Source: Collinsella aerofaciens (GTDB lineage Bacteria; Actinomycetota; Coriobacteriia; Coriobacteriales; Coriobacteriaceae). From it: a DNA stretch of 64,000 nucleotides. Below, in pieces: positions 25,009-34,102 of this stretch. The notes under the pieces are model-generated. The model worked only from the letters and a program-made list of their open reading frames with translations. It did not search any database and was not told the origin of the DNA. The DNA lies in the NCBI RefSeq assembly GCF_015561195.1, contig NZ_JADMSU010000007.1, positions 62,001 to 126,000 on the forward strand, in the 5' to 3' direction. The stretch's first letter is position 1; each line of letters opens with the position of its first letter. The position numbers and the translations under genes are program-made.

Positions 25009-26532
25009 CTACCTCACGTTGTCGTTCATCGCGAAAGAGTTCTTCATGGCGCAGCTCGTAGTGTAGAGCACCTTGCCCAGTAGAGCATCGGTCTCTACGC
25101 GAACACGCTCGGCAAACCCCTCGTTGGCGCGTGCAAGCTCGGTGGGCACCTCGGCCTCGGGCAGCGCGGCTACGGCAGCGTCAACGTCGTGAATCTGCTT
25201 GTGGCCCATGCCGCCGACTTTCTCCTGGTAGTCCTCGACGGCGCGACCGCACTCGTGGAAACGGACATCGGCCAGGGCGCCGATCAGGCGGTTGGCCCAG
25301 TAGAAGTTTTCGGACGTCACGCGAGCCTGCGTGTCGGCATAGTACTCGGGCATGGTCTCGACGTTGGCGTACAGCGGAACCAGCGCGTTAAACGAGTTGG
25401 AGCCAAAGGCCATCCACTGCACGGCGCGGTAGGCCGGCTGCGCATAGGGGCGCAGCTGCAGCACGGCGAGCTGGCTGTTGCGGTTGATGCCGATGGGACG
25501 ATAGGCGCCGCGTGTGGCGGGCGTACCCTTGCTGCCGTAGCAGTCGTACTCCGTGCCCTGGTAGTGGCTCGAAAGCACGTACTTGATGTCCTCGATGGTC
25601 ACCTTGCGCTCGGGCACGCGGCTCCAGGGAATATCGTCGCTCTCGGGCGTGTAGTCGGCCTCGGGACCGTCCCACACATCGCTGGGGTTAAGGCAGCGCT
25701 GCATGTACCAAGCGCGCGGCGTGTTGTAAACGTGGTCGCTGTCACTGTGCGAGCCAAAGGCCTCGCGCGGGTTAAAGACCGCGGCCGGACCGTCGCCCTC
25801 GACGCCCAGCGTCAGGTCCAGATGCCACTCGGCCATCCAGGAGCGCAGGTCGGCGGAGCACATGTGGTCGGCCTGGGCGCCCTCGGCGTCATCCAGGTCA
25901 AAGCTGTCGATACCCAGCTGGTTGGGCATGGTCACATAGGCGTCATCGGGCACGCGCTTGGCGATCCAGTGGTGGCCGCCGATGGTCTCGAGCCACCAGA
26001 TCTCGTTCACGTCGCTAAAGGCGATGCCATTGTTCTCGTAGGTGCCGTAGCGCTCGAGCAGGTCACCCAGAATGCGTACGCCGTCGCGGGCGGATTTGGC
26101 ATATGGCAGCACCAGGGTCACCATGTCCTCCTCGCCCAGACCGCCGGGCTGCGCCGGAACATAGCCGTCCTCGCCCTCGTTGCCCTTGGCGGGCACGTAG
26201 TCCACGAGCGGGTCGGCGCCGCGAACGCGCTCGTTGGTGGTGAGCGTCTCGGTTGCGGACATGCCCACATTGAGCTCGTTGAAACCGGCCTCGGCCCAGA
26301 TGCCGTGGCCCGGAACAACATCGGGGACGCTCGTGTAACGCATGGGGTTATCGGGCAGTTCAACGGTCAGGTGACTCAGGACGCTCGTGTAGACGCGCGG
26401 CTGCTCGTCGGGATGCACCACGCGCATACGCTTGGGCTCAAACACCCCGTTGGACGAGTCCTCGTTGCGGGCAACCAACGTCGACCCGTCGTAGCTCGCG
26501 TTCTTACCAACCAAAATCGTTGTGCACGGCAT
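25009..26532 (-). CDS. C69-family dipeptidase (PepD-like)
   Basis: A 507-residue Ntn-hydrolase. The N-terminus MPCTTILVGKNASYDGSTLVARNEDS shows the near-terminal Cys that becomes the nucleophile in C69 dipeptidases, with the ASYDGSTLVARNED block following it. The start at 26532 is set by AAGGAGG six bases upstream and places Cys at residue 3. GHGIWAEAGFNELNVGMSATET and NEIWWLETIGGHHW are further family blocks. It should cleave dipeptides after removal of the leader residues. It is transcribed alone; the foldback repeat at 26616 lies upstream. Confidence 0.92.
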   Translation of the reverse strand: MPCTTILVGKNASYDGSTLVARNEDSSNGVFEPKRMRVVHPDEQPRVYTSVLSHLTVELPDNPMRYTSVPDVVPGHGIWAEAGFNELNVGMSATETLTTNERVRGADPLVDYVPAKGNEGEDGYVPAQPGGLGEEDMVTLVLPYAKSARDGVRILGDLLERYGTYENNGIAFSDVNEIWWLETIGGHHWIAKRVPDDAYVTMPNQLGIDSFDLDDAEGAQADHMCSADLRSWMAEWHLDLTLGVEGDGPAAVFNPREAFGSHSDSDHVYNTPRAWYMQRCLNPSDVWDGPEADYTPESDDIPWSRVPERKVTIEDIKYVLSSHYQGTEYDCYGSKGTPATRGAYRPIGINRNSQLAVLQLRPYAQPAYRAVQWMAFGSNSFNALVPLYANVETMPEYYADTQARVTSENFYWANRLIGALADVRFHECGRAVEDYQEKVGGMGHKQIHDVDAAVAALPEAEVPTELARANEGFAERVRVETDALLGKVLYTTSCAMKNSFAMNDNVR

Positions 26533-26615
26533 GCGCATCCTCCTTGAGCGAAGAAATCAAACGATAACAGTGTATCGCTTCGGCGCAGAAAGGGCGAAAC
26601 CGCGGCGTTGGCAAC

Positions 26616-26853
26616 CCCCGTGGTCAAAAAATGCCAAATATGAGTACTGTAACCAATTTAGTAACAGCAATTTTGCTACGCATGGATGTCAAAAATCTAC
26701 ATTTGTTCAGAAATTAGATGATGTAATTCCTCATAGGTCCAATAAAATAGGCTTTCTATCGATAATAAATATCGTTAGAGAGCCTATTTGACCTAAAATA
26801 TATGTGACTATCTTGGCAACAGTACTCATATTTGGCATTTTTTGTCCACGGGG
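26616..26853. repeat. 238-bp foldback element with 35-bp termini and a nested hairpin
   Basis: The left end (26616-26650) and right end (26819-26853) are reverse complements at 34 of 35 positions (core CAAAAAATGCCAAATATGAG). Weaker complementarity continues about 29 bases inward (19 matches). A second hairpin with AAATAGGCT/AGCCTATTT arms lies at about 26744-26790. It is AT-rich in a GC-rich setting and has no coding frame. It fills the 354-base gap between the dipeptidase and folD and could also stop transcription from folD. Confidence 0.88.
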
Positions 26854-26886
26854 TATAGAACTAACCCCTCAAACAGCCCAAAACGC

Positions 26887-27741
26887 CTATTTCGATGCGC
26901 GCTCGGCCGCCTCGATCACGTGTTTGGCGAGGATCGCCGTCGTCACAGCGCCCACGCCGCCCGGCACGGGCGTGATGGCGTTAACGACCGGCTCCGCAGC
27001 ATCAGAATCGACGTCACCCACCAGCTTGCCAGCGGCCTCGTCCCAATTAATGCCAACATCGATGATCGTCTGGCCCTCGCGAACCGCATCCACGCCAATC
27101 GTACGCGCGCGTCCAACGGCGGCAACCACAATGTCGGCAGCACGGCACTCGGCAGCAAGGTCGCGCGTATGCGTATGGCACGTCGTCACGGTCGCATTGC
27201 GCGCCGTAAGCATGGCGGCAACAGGACGCCCGATCACCAGCGAGCGCCCGACCACAGCAACCTTAGCTCCATCCAGCTCAACGCCGTAATGATCCAGCAA
27301 AGCAAGCACGGCTTCGGCTGTGCAGGGGGCAAAACCCTCGCCGCGCCCCGAAAGCGTGGTGAGCAGCGAAACCGGCGTCATGGAGTCAACGTCCTTAGCA
27401 GGATCGAGTGCCGCGGCAACCGCGTCCTCGTCAAGGCCGGCGGGCAGCGGGCGGAACATCAGGCAGCCATGAACAGACGAATCGGTATTGATGTCCTCGA
27501 TGGCCGCCAACAGCTCGTCCTGCGAGACGTCGGCAGGCAGCAACACGCGACGAGCTTCGATGCCCACCTTTTCGCAGCGCTTGAGTGCACCGCGCTCGTA
27601 GGATAGGTCGTCCTCGCGCTCGCCCACGCGCACGATAGCAAGCGTCGGAGCAACGCCGCGCTCGCGCAAAGCCGCGCAGCGAGCGACGAGCTCCTCGGTC
27701 AAAGCACGGGCAACGGGAGCCCCTTTGAGCAGCTCAGCCAT
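26887..27741 (-). CDS. folD: FolD, methylene-THF dehydrogenase/methenyl-THF cyclohydrolase
   Basis: A 284-residue bifunctional enzyme oxidising 5,10-methylene-THF and hydrolysing the methenyl product to 10-formyl-THF. Motifs: VGEREDDLSYERGALKRCEKVG (catalytic Tyr and Lys), GCLMFRPLPAGLDE, DVDSMTP, VVGRSLVIGRPVAAML (NADP loop), and the C-terminal TPVPGGVGAVTTAIL. The start at 27741 (MAELLKG) follows GAGGGGATAGCC and overlaps no other plausible start. It is two bases after the fchA stop, so the two are translationally coupled. fhs at 37971 completes the set of folate one-carbon enzymes. Confidence 0.96.
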   Translation of the reverse strand: MAELLKGAPVARALTEELVARCAALRERGVAPTLAIVRVGEREDDLSYERGALKRCEKVGIEARRVLLPADVSQDELLAAIEDINTDSSVHGCLMFRPLPAGLDEDAVAAALDPAKDVDSMTPVSLLTTLSGRGEGFAPCTAEAVLALLDHYGVELDGAKVAVVGRSLVIGRPVAAMLTARNATVTTCHTHTRDLAAECRAADIVVAAVGRARTIGVDAVREGQTIIDVGINWDEAAGKLVGDVDSDAAEPVVNAITPVPGGVGAVTTAILAKHVIEAAERASK

Positions 27742-27743
27742 GG

Positions 27744-28376
27744 CTATCCCCTCTTCCTTGCGGCATCGGCAGCGCGGCGCGCCAGCGCATCGGCGCGCGG
27801 CAACCACGTATCCAGCAGCTCATCGCACGCCGCCTCGAGCTCCTCAGCGCGCACCCGGTCTTTCATAGACGTGGTATTGGCAAAGAGCGTCAGGCTCGCG
27901 CCCTGCATGGCGGCGCGGCAGAATACGGCGCCGCAGGCCACATCGGACAGCAGCTGTCGGGAGCCCTTGTCCGCCATGTCCTCGAGCAGCGCCAGCGCGC
28001 GCCCGCAGGCGTCCATGATCCGATACGGTGGCATGGCGGCCACGTGTAACGCGTCCTGAATCGCAGCCGGTCGAGCCGGATCCTCGCGCGAAATACCGTA
28101 CGCCGCCGACACCTGCCCGTAGGCTCGAACGTCCTCGGCAACCAAGTCGACAAGCTCCTGAGACAGCTCATCTGCCTGGGCAAACGCGTGCGTCAGATCG
28201 TCCGCGCGATCGGCAAGCGCGGGATTGGTCGCGCCGTAACGCGCGACCATCCCGCAAAGCGAGGCGCCCAGCGCGCCCACAAAGGCGCTCGCGCTGCCGC
28301 CGCCGGGCACCGGCTCGCGCGCGGCAAGCGCCTCGGCAAATCCGCGGCAGGTCTTATCCATCATCTCTTGGCTCAT
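27744..28376 (-). CDS. Cyclodeaminase/cyclohydrolase family protein (FchA-like)
   Basis: A 210-residue protein of the formiminotransferase-cyclodeaminase/FchA family, which converts formimino-THF or methenyl-THF. The hallmark PVPGGGSASAFVGALGASLCGMV (residues 22-44) is intact; the rest is helical, as expected. The start at 28376 follows AAGGTG by seven bases; a GTG two codons upstream is less likely. It is directly coupled to folD, which suggests a methenyl-THF cyclohydrolase role feeding the same pool, though histidine-derived formimino groups are also possible. Confidence 0.9.
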   Translation of the reverse strand: MSQEMMDKTCRGFAEALAAREPVPGGGSASAFVGALGASLCGMVARYGATNPALADRADDLTHAFAQADELSQELVDLVAEDVRAYGQVSAAYGISREDPARPAAIQDALHVAAMPPYRIMDACGRALALLEDMADKGSRQLLSDVACGAVFCRAAMQGASLTLFANTTSMKDRVRAEELEAACDELLDTWLPRADALARRAADAARKRG

Positions 28377-28751
28377 ACGCACGCACCTTCAAGTCATATA
28401 CATCGGTCGGGCGGCGACCGCCGACCGACCGCATCGATCACATAATGGTGCTAAGTCTAGCCCATAAGTACTCGAGCGTCAGCGCACCTGGCCATCGCGG
28501 ATTTCTATGGCACACGATAGGCGGCAACAACACAAACATGGGACACATGGCCCACCTTTCGAGACTCCCGGGCAGCGGCAACTGGGGCATACATATAGGT
28601 AAGGAAACCTATGTTGGGGCAATGCTTAACACGGCACCGGACGACGAATGGAGGAACAACAGCACAGCAAACAAAGCCATCGTGTGCGCGCAACCGCCGC
28701 CCCAGCGATCCGCGGCACACGATGTCCCTGGCAGACAAGGAGGACGCCACC
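28377..28751. promoter_or_regulatory. Intergenic region between fchA and the lipoprotein, with a hairpin
   Basis: No gene is credible here. Near its right end, CATCGTGTGC (28678-28687) pairs with GCACACGATG (28715-28724), a 10-bp perfect stem with a 27-base GC-rich loop, just before the lipoprotein ribosome site (AAGGAGGACG). A smaller hairpin, ATAGGT/ACCTAT, lies at about 28594-28612. Both may shape the lipoprotein leader; no known riboswitch class was recognised. Confidence 0.45.
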
Positions 28752-29351
28752 ATGAAGAAAAAGACCCTATCGATTCTTTCCCTTTGCATCGCCCTCTTTG
28801 CCGCGTTTGCCCTTGTCGGCTGCGGCGGGAGCGCATCGGGCGGAGGCGGCAGCACCGCCAAGAGCGAGAGCAAGGAAAAGGCCCCCGTCGCCAAGAAGAC
28901 CGACTTCATCTGGTTTAAGGTCGAGATGCCCGAGGGCGTCGAGATCACCGACGTCGCAGGCGACACCGCCGACAGGGCCCAGTTTAAGTTCACCGAGAGC
29001 GAGCACGCCAGCGATCGCTTCATCCCCGTCTTCGATCCTGACAAGAACGCCGATGAACTGTTCGACTATGAGGCAAAGTGGAAGGCCAACTCCGGATGGA
29101 CCGAGAGCGATCCCGTTAAGTACAACGGCAAGACCTGGCGCAGTGCCTACTTTACGCACTCGGGCGGCGTGACGACCGAGTACTTCACCGACGTTGACGG
29201 TGGCAGCGTGTATGTGCGCATCGACAACGTCGAGGAGCACAAGGACGCCGTCGAGACCATGATGAAGTCCCTGGAATTTGCCGATGATATCGCCAAAGCC
29301 AAGACCGAGGCCATGGACGTCAAGCTCGACGATATCGAGATCAAGCGCTAA
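28752..29351 (+). CDS. Secreted lipoprotein of unknown function
   Basis: A 199-residue protein with a lipoprotein signal: basic MKKKT, a hydrophobic core, and lipobox ALVGC with Cys24 as the lipidation site, then a Gly/Ser linker. The mature domain (about 50-195) is mixed alpha/beta with many aromatic and acidic residues (TDFIWFKVEMPEGVEI, YFTDVDGGSVYVRID) and no catalytic motif I recognise. The start is set by AAGGAGGACGCCACC. A cell-surface role is supported by the signal only. Confidence 0.8.
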   Translation: MKKKTLSILSLCIALFAAFALVGCGGSASGGGGSTAKSESKEKAPVAKKTDFIWFKVEMPEGVEITDVAGDTADRAQFKFTESEHASDRFIPVFDPDKNADELFDYEAKWKANSGWTESDPVKYNGKTWRSAYFTHSGGVTTEYFTDVDGGSVYVRIDNVEEHKDAVETMMKSLEFADDIAKAKTEAMDVKLDDIEIKR

Positions 29352-29654
29352 ACGACTGGCGAGCGCAGCGGGAAACACGGGCACAGTGCAAACAAGCGAC
29401 GATACCCCAGCGCTTTGCACCAAGGGAGGATCGGCTCGCCGGCCCCCCCTTCTTATGCCGATAGCCGGCGAACGCGAGGGTGCCGGGCGGCAAAACCACC
29501 CCCAGCGCGGTAGCAGCACAAATAGACAAGCGCCCCAACGCGTCCACCCACCGATTTATTGCGCCGCGCAGACAATTAAACCAGCATCTTTAAACATCTG
29601 GGCAGTATAGTGACCAAAACTATCGCATAACCGCACTCTGCGAATGGAGGAGTC
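29352..29654. other. Intergenic region between the lipoprotein and phospholipase genes
   Basis: These 303 bases show no credible gene. Stem-loops are present: GTGCAAA/TTTGCAC at about 29384-29420 and CGCCGGC/GCCGGCG at about 29436-29471, either of which might end lipoprotein transcription, though no long T run follows. A GGAGGAG ribosome site for the next gene ends the region. Confidence 0.4.
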
Positions 29655-32126
29655 ATGGCCGAACATCATGCCATCAGTCGCCGAGCGTTTACGCTGGGCC
29701 TTGGACTTGCAGCGTTGTCGCCGCTGACAAGCCTGCCCGAAACCGTCACGCTGGGCATTAGCCCGCGGACAGCCTTTGCGGACGGCACGGCCGAGCCAGC
29801 GGCCAACCTCAACAATTTCGTCATTCGCCTTCGCCCCGCGGGCTACTTTCGCACCGCGAGCGTCAACGAAGATGGCAACGTCATCGGCAACGTCTGCCAC
29901 CTGTTTAATGACGGCACGTCCAGCAAGCTCATCCTTGAGCACGTAGGGACCGATGCGGACGGCACAAACTGGTATGCCATCCGCACCCTGCTCAATTTCG
30001 AAGAGCACAAGAAGACGGGCTACAGCATTTGGTCGGTCGATGGCGACTCGGACAAAGATGGAAAGGTCATCCACGTATGGAGTGGCGAGTACGACCATAA
30101 GGACAGCCGCGCCTATACGTTCGACCACCAGTTCGACGGAACTTATATTATTCGAGACCGCATATACACGAAAAACGGTATTAACTACCTGGCCATAGAA
30201 TCGAAAGGTAAAGACCAAGACAACAACAAGATTTGCCAAAAGAAATATTCCATTCCGTGGGAGCTCGAGCTTGTCGGCTACAGCATGGACAAGACCAATG
30301 CCACAGTTAGCAGCATCGACTGGACCACGTATAGCAGCTACGTCGACGGACCATGTTGGATGAGCCACGTCGAAGGCAACAAGTACCTCGACGAGCTGAG
30401 CATCCCGGGCACGCACGATTCGGGAACTTGCAGCGTGGACAACGACACCGAACCCCAATCCTCGCAAGCAAAGTGCCAGCAGGACTACATCCCCACGCAG
30501 TTGCTCGAAGGCATTCGCTATTTTGATATCCGACTCGGAAAAGGCAACGACCCCGGCATCGACCATGGAAGTTGCTACCTGCTCAAAAAAGACGGGCACT
30601 TCATGCATCTCTCCGATGTCGTTGGCTACTTCAAAAAGTTTTTGAACGAAAATCCGTCAGAAGCGCTCATCATGCTTGTATCCCGAGGCAACAACGAGGC
30701 TACTGACGAGAGCCTTACGACGGCTTTCGCCAAGGTTTTAGACGACAACCCCAAACTGTTCTATACGTCGAGCCGCGTTCCCACACTGAACGAGGTGCGC
30801 GGAAAGATCGTCCTGCTGCGCCGATTTGGACTCGCCGGCGACAGCGTAAGCGGCCACACGTGGGGCCTCGACCTAACCGAATGGGACAACAAAATCGCAG
30901 CACACCCCAGCAGCTCCTCTATGTGTCTCGTCCAAAACGCGCAAGGCTTTGAAGCCGCAGGGGAAACCGGCGACAAAAAAGCCTATTGCACCAAGGTATA
31001 TGCCCAGGACCATTACGAATGCACCGGAACCGACAAGATCAGCTGGGTCGATATGGCCCTGCAGGAGACGGCTAAGCTCACCCGCAACGAGGTAGATGTC
31101 GAGGACGATAACGGGGCCAAGGAGCAAGTCCTGGAGCGCTGCTGGTCTATCAACTACACCAGCTGCACGAATCACAAGCAAGGAAGCAACCCATTTACCG
31201 CAGCGCGAGTAGTCAACGAGCATCTGTACAAGAGCCCGTACATCAACCCCAGCGACAACGAGGAAACAAAGTCAGATTACCTCAAGCACATTGGCATCAT
31301 CGCATCCGACTTTGTTGATGCGGCGCTGGCCCGGAGCATCTACCAGCGCAATTACGATTACGATACACAGCACAAGCAGACAGCTTCGTACTACCTCCCG
31401 ACCCGCATGCGCATGACGTACGGCGACTCGCTGAGCGATGCCTCGCTCCAGGATGGCAAGACCGTTGGCGAGGGCCATTTCCGCCTTGTCGACAGCAGCA
31501 ACGTACTCAACGTGGCGGCTTCGGGCCATGCGTTTACCATCGAATATGTGGATGTCGACGCCTTGGGCAACGAGACCGTTACGGAGCTGCGGGGTCATGT
31601 GCCCATCGATATCGATCCGCGCGCGTTGACGCCCCATTTTGAGGGGCTCGAAGGCCTTAAGGCCGGCGAAGACGTGCGCGCCAAGATTGCGGCATCACTC
31701 GAGGGCAAGCTCGAAACCGATGCCTGCACGGCCCAGCTCGAGTTTGTGCACGACGCGAACGGCGCTCCGGGCACGGCAATGGCCGAGGGCGAAACATTTG
31801 CCGCAGGGACGTACTGGGTGCGCGCGAAAGGCCTTTTGGGCGACGCGGCACAGAACTACACGCTCGTCAGCGATGGAGCCGCAAGCTTTACCGTAGCGGC
31901 CTCGGGCAGTGCAGGCGGCACCGGCAGCGGCACGGGTTCCAACGCAGACAGCGCTGATAAGAATGGTAAGGGCAACAAGGGCAAGGGCTCGGGCGGAAAG
32001 CTCGCCAACACGGGCGACGGTTCCGGCATTGCCGCCGGGCTCGCCGCTGCCGCCATGGCGACGACAGTCGCCGGCGCAGCAATGCTTGCCAGTGACCGCG
32101 AAAACGCTGGGGACGGTAGCGAATAG
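29655..32126 (+). CDS. Tat-exported phosphatidylinositol-specific phospholipase C-like surface protein
   Basis: An 823-residue protein. A twin-arginine signal (SRRAFTLGLGLAAL, residues 8-21) indicates folded export. Residues 50-210 look like a beta-trefoil lectin-like domain. Residues 235-550 hold a PI-PLC X-type barrel: ELSIPGTHDSGT (His254), GIRYFDIRLG and IDHGSCYL (His304), the two expected catalytic histidines. A repeat-like beta domain follows (about 580-750). The C-terminus has a Gly/Lys spacer, LANTGDGSG (sortase-like), a hydrophobic stretch and a charged end, though the tail is acidic rather than basic. Substrates could be phosphatidylinositol or GPI-type lipids. The start follows GGAGGAGTC. 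Confidence 0.85.
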   Translation: MAEHHAISRRAFTLGLGLAALSPLTSLPETVTLGISPRTAFADGTAEPAANLNNFVIRLRPAGYFRTASVNEDGNVIGNVCHLFNDGTSSKLILEHVGTDADGTNWYAIRTLLNFEEHKKTGYSIWSVDGDSDKDGKVIHVWSGEYDHKDSRAYTFDHQFDGTYIIRDRIYTKNGINYLAIESKGKDQDNNKICQKKYSIPWELELVGYSMDKTNATVSSIDWTTYSSYVDGPCWMSHVEGNKYLDELSIPGTHDSGTCSVDNDTEPQSSQAKCQQDYIPTQLLEGIRYFDIRLGKGNDPGIDHGSCYLLKKDGHFMHLSDVVGYFKKFLNENPSEALIMLVSRGNNEATDESLTTAFAKVLDDNPKLFYTSSRVPTLNEVRGKIVLLRRFGLAGDSVSGHTWGLDLTEWDNKIAAHPSSSSMCLVQNAQGFEAAGETGDKKAYCTKVYAQDHYECTGTDKISWVDMALQETAKLTRNEVDVEDDNGAKEQVLERCWSINYTSCTNHKQGSNPFTAARVVNEHLYKSPYINPSDNEETKSDYLKHIGIIASDFVDAALARSIYQRNYDYDTQHKQTASYYLPTRMRMTYGDSLSDASLQDGKTVGEGHFRLVDSSNVLNVAASGHAFTIEYVDVDALGNETVTELRGHVPIDIDPRALTPHFEGLEGLKAGEDVRAKIAASLEGKLETDACTAQLEFVHDANGAPGTAMAEGETFAAGTYWVRAKGLLGDAAQNYTLVSDGAASFTVAASGSAGGTGSGTGSNADSADKNGKGNKGKGSGGKLANTGDGSGIAAGLAAAAMATTVAGAAMLASDRENAGDGSE

Positions 32127-32160
32127 GCCAGCCGGCCTTTTGGGCGCATCAACTCGATGA

Positions 32161-32196
32161 GGGGCGCAGAACACCGTTCTGTGCCCCTGATTTTTA
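32161..32196 (+). terminator. Rho-independent terminator after the phospholipase gene
   Basis: GGGGCGCAGAAC pairs with GTTCTGTGCCCC around a three-base loop, followed by TGATTTTTA. Confidence 0.85.
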
Positions 32197-32220
32197 CCTT
32201 GGTCCGAACGCCGCTATCGG

Positions 32221-32490
32221 CTACATCACCATGTTCAGCGCTTTCACAAATTCCTGGGCCTTCGCACGGCTACTCAGGCTAAAGACGCAAGCGGTCAACA
32301 GCCTGTTACGCAGGAAAACGTCGCGACCCTTGATCCTGTTGACCCCCGTGATGTCCTTAAGGTAGACAATCTCGGTGTGCTTGCCGCCGAAAGTGCCCTT
32401 CTTGAGCACCTCGATACGATTGGGGTAGATCTTAACGTCTTTAAACCCACCCGAACCTTTGTCCTGGAATAGCAGCGTGTTGTTGTCCAT
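32221..32490 (-). CDS. Small PH-domain-like protein
   Basis: An 89-residue protein starting MDNNTLLFQDKGSGGFKD after GGGAGTG. Alternating strands (VKIYPNRIEVLKKG, TEIVYLKDITGVNRI, ACVFSLSSRAKAQEFVKAL) with a C-terminal helix resemble a bacterial PH or short PH-like domain. An in-frame ATG 15 codons upstream has no ribosome site. No function is known; such domains usually mediate binding. Confidence 0.6.
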   Translation of the reverse strand: MDNNTLLFQDKGSGGFKDVKIYPNRIEVLKKGTFGGKHTEIVYLKDITGVNRIKGRDVFLRNRLLTACVFSLSSRAKAQEFVKALNMVM

Positions 32491-32658
32491 ACGCGTCACT
32501 CCCGTGGGGTTCGCTAAAACTGTCTCTATTGCCACATTTTAGTCACCGCAAGGCTCCCATGCGAAGGTGCCAGACAGCAAAGCAATTCGTGTCCGCGCGA
32601 GGCTTTAAACTAAATGCGATAAAGATGCATTCCACAAGAGGAAAGTGGGGCGACAGTG

Positions 32659-33708
32659 ATGGGCGAACTGGTAAACCGTGGAGAATCGGCAATCGTGCCC
32701 GAAGGTTTTTACAAGCAGGTCTCCTCAATTCTCAACGCCGCTCGCGACAAGGCCTATACCGCCGTTAACTTTGCGATGGTTGAGGCGTATTGGGAGATCG
32801 GCAAGAGCATTGTTGACGAGCAGGGCGGAGAGGAGCGCGCAGCATATGGGGAGGCATTGATTGCAGGCCTCTCCAGAAGGCTTACCGCGGATTTCGGAAG
32901 AGGCTTTGGCATCGCAAACCTTCGCAATATGCGTCAGTTCTTTCTTGCGTTTCCAATTCGCGACGCACTGCGTAGCGAATTGAGCTGGACTCATTACCGC
33001 AGGTTGATGCGCATTCCCGACCCTGATGCTCGCGCCTGGTACATGAACGAATGCGCCGATTCTCGTTGGAGCACGCGTCAGCTCGAGCGCCAGATCAACA
33101 CCATGTTCCGCGAGCGCCTACTTGCCAGCAAGGACAAAGAGGCCGTCACCTAGGAAATCCAAAAGAGCGCCCCGGCTCGTCGCCCCGAGGATATCATCCG
33201 CGACCCATATGTACTGGAGTTTTTAGGTTTCTCGGACGATGCTACGTTTCGTGAGAGCGATCTAGAGCAGGCGCTCATCACGCATCTTCAGAAGTTCCTG
33301 CTGGAGCTTGGCCGTGGCTTCGCTTTCGAGGCGCGCCAAAAGCGCATCACCTTTGATGGGCGCCATTTCTATATTGACCTTGTTTTTTACAACTATCTGA
33401 TGCGCTGCTTCGTGCTCATCGACCTTAAGACCGATGACCTTACGCATCAGGACCTGGGCCAGATGCAAATGTATGTGAACTACTACACGCGCGAACTCAT
33501 GAACGAAGGCGACAATCCGCCCATAGGCATCGTGCTCTGCGCGGACAAAAGCGATTCGATCGTCGAGTACACGCTGCCCGAAGACAACGACCAAGTGTTT
33601 GCCGCCAAATACCTGCCATATCTTCCAAGCAAGGAAGAGCTGGCGCGCGAGCTGAGTGCCGAGTACCGCGCCATCAACGAAGCGACCAATGGCGAAACGC
33701 AAGGGTAG
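32659..33708 (+). pseudogene. YhcG/DUF1016-type PD-(D/E)XK nuclease, interrupted by one in-frame amber codon
   Basis: The frame encodes an N-terminal DUF1016 domain (SSILNAARDKAYTAVNFAMV, AYWEIGKSIVDEQ, ELSWTHYRRLMRI, ARAWYMNECADSRWSTRQLE), then TAG at 33151-33153, then continues in the same frame with IRDPYVLEFLGF, the nuclease core (RKSRQ-type region KRITFDGRHFYIDLVFYN, FVLIDLKTD) and YLPSKEEL to a stop at 33706. All parts of the roughly 350-residue family are present, and only the TAG breaks them; a Lys codon (AAG) is the likely ancestor. Readthrough or two-chain assembly is possible, but a fresh pseudogene is simplest. Family members occur near restriction or defence loci; none is adjacent here. 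Confidence 0.85.
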
Positions 33709-34102
33709 CAGCACATTGCGACCGAAACCACCGCAGCCGTCGCAGGCGCACTCGCGGTTGCGATGCACGCTACAAAACAATACCGGTCATGGACGCCGGC
33801 AACGACATTCTAGCCGTGGCTGGCGAGCGTGACCTGACAGGCAAAGACGCGGCCTTCGTCTGATGTGGGCCCATTGGCTGCCACAGAAAAGGACCGGTTG
33901 CAGCCGGCCCTCAAGACACTTGCACCTGCGTTGCCCACGCTTCCGAAGTGCGACTAACTGAGGAGCGGGTTCCGTGGCACAACCTGATCTTGCCCAGCGA
34001 GGCGGCCCTTTTGCAGCCGGTCCACCGTTTATTTACATCTACCCCCTGCCAAACTACCGGATGGCAGCCCCATGCCTGCGAGCCGTCCCGTGCTGCGCTT
34101 CC
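33709..34102. other. Intergenic region, possibly decayed coding sequence
   Basis: These 394 bases lie between the broken nuclease gene and the zinc-ribbon gene. No frame of convincing length, ribosome site or family similarity is seen. Apart from a terminator-like hairpin at 33887-33910 I see nothing I can name; the region may be remnant DNA from the decayed locus. Confidence 0.4.
33887..33910 (-). terminator. Candidate terminator of the zinc-ribbon gene
   Basis: On the minus strand, GGGCCGG and CCGGTCC form a stem (one G-T pair) with a six-base loop, followed by TTTTCTG. Confidence 0.5.

Noticed and set aside
28377-28751. A riboswitch in front of the lipoprotein gene
   Set aside because: Hairpins are present, but no conserved core of a known class was seen.
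33400-33708. A separate 102-codon nuclease gene
   Set aside because: It is in frame with the upstream DUF1016 half and lacks a ribosome site; it is the C-terminal part of the broken gene.
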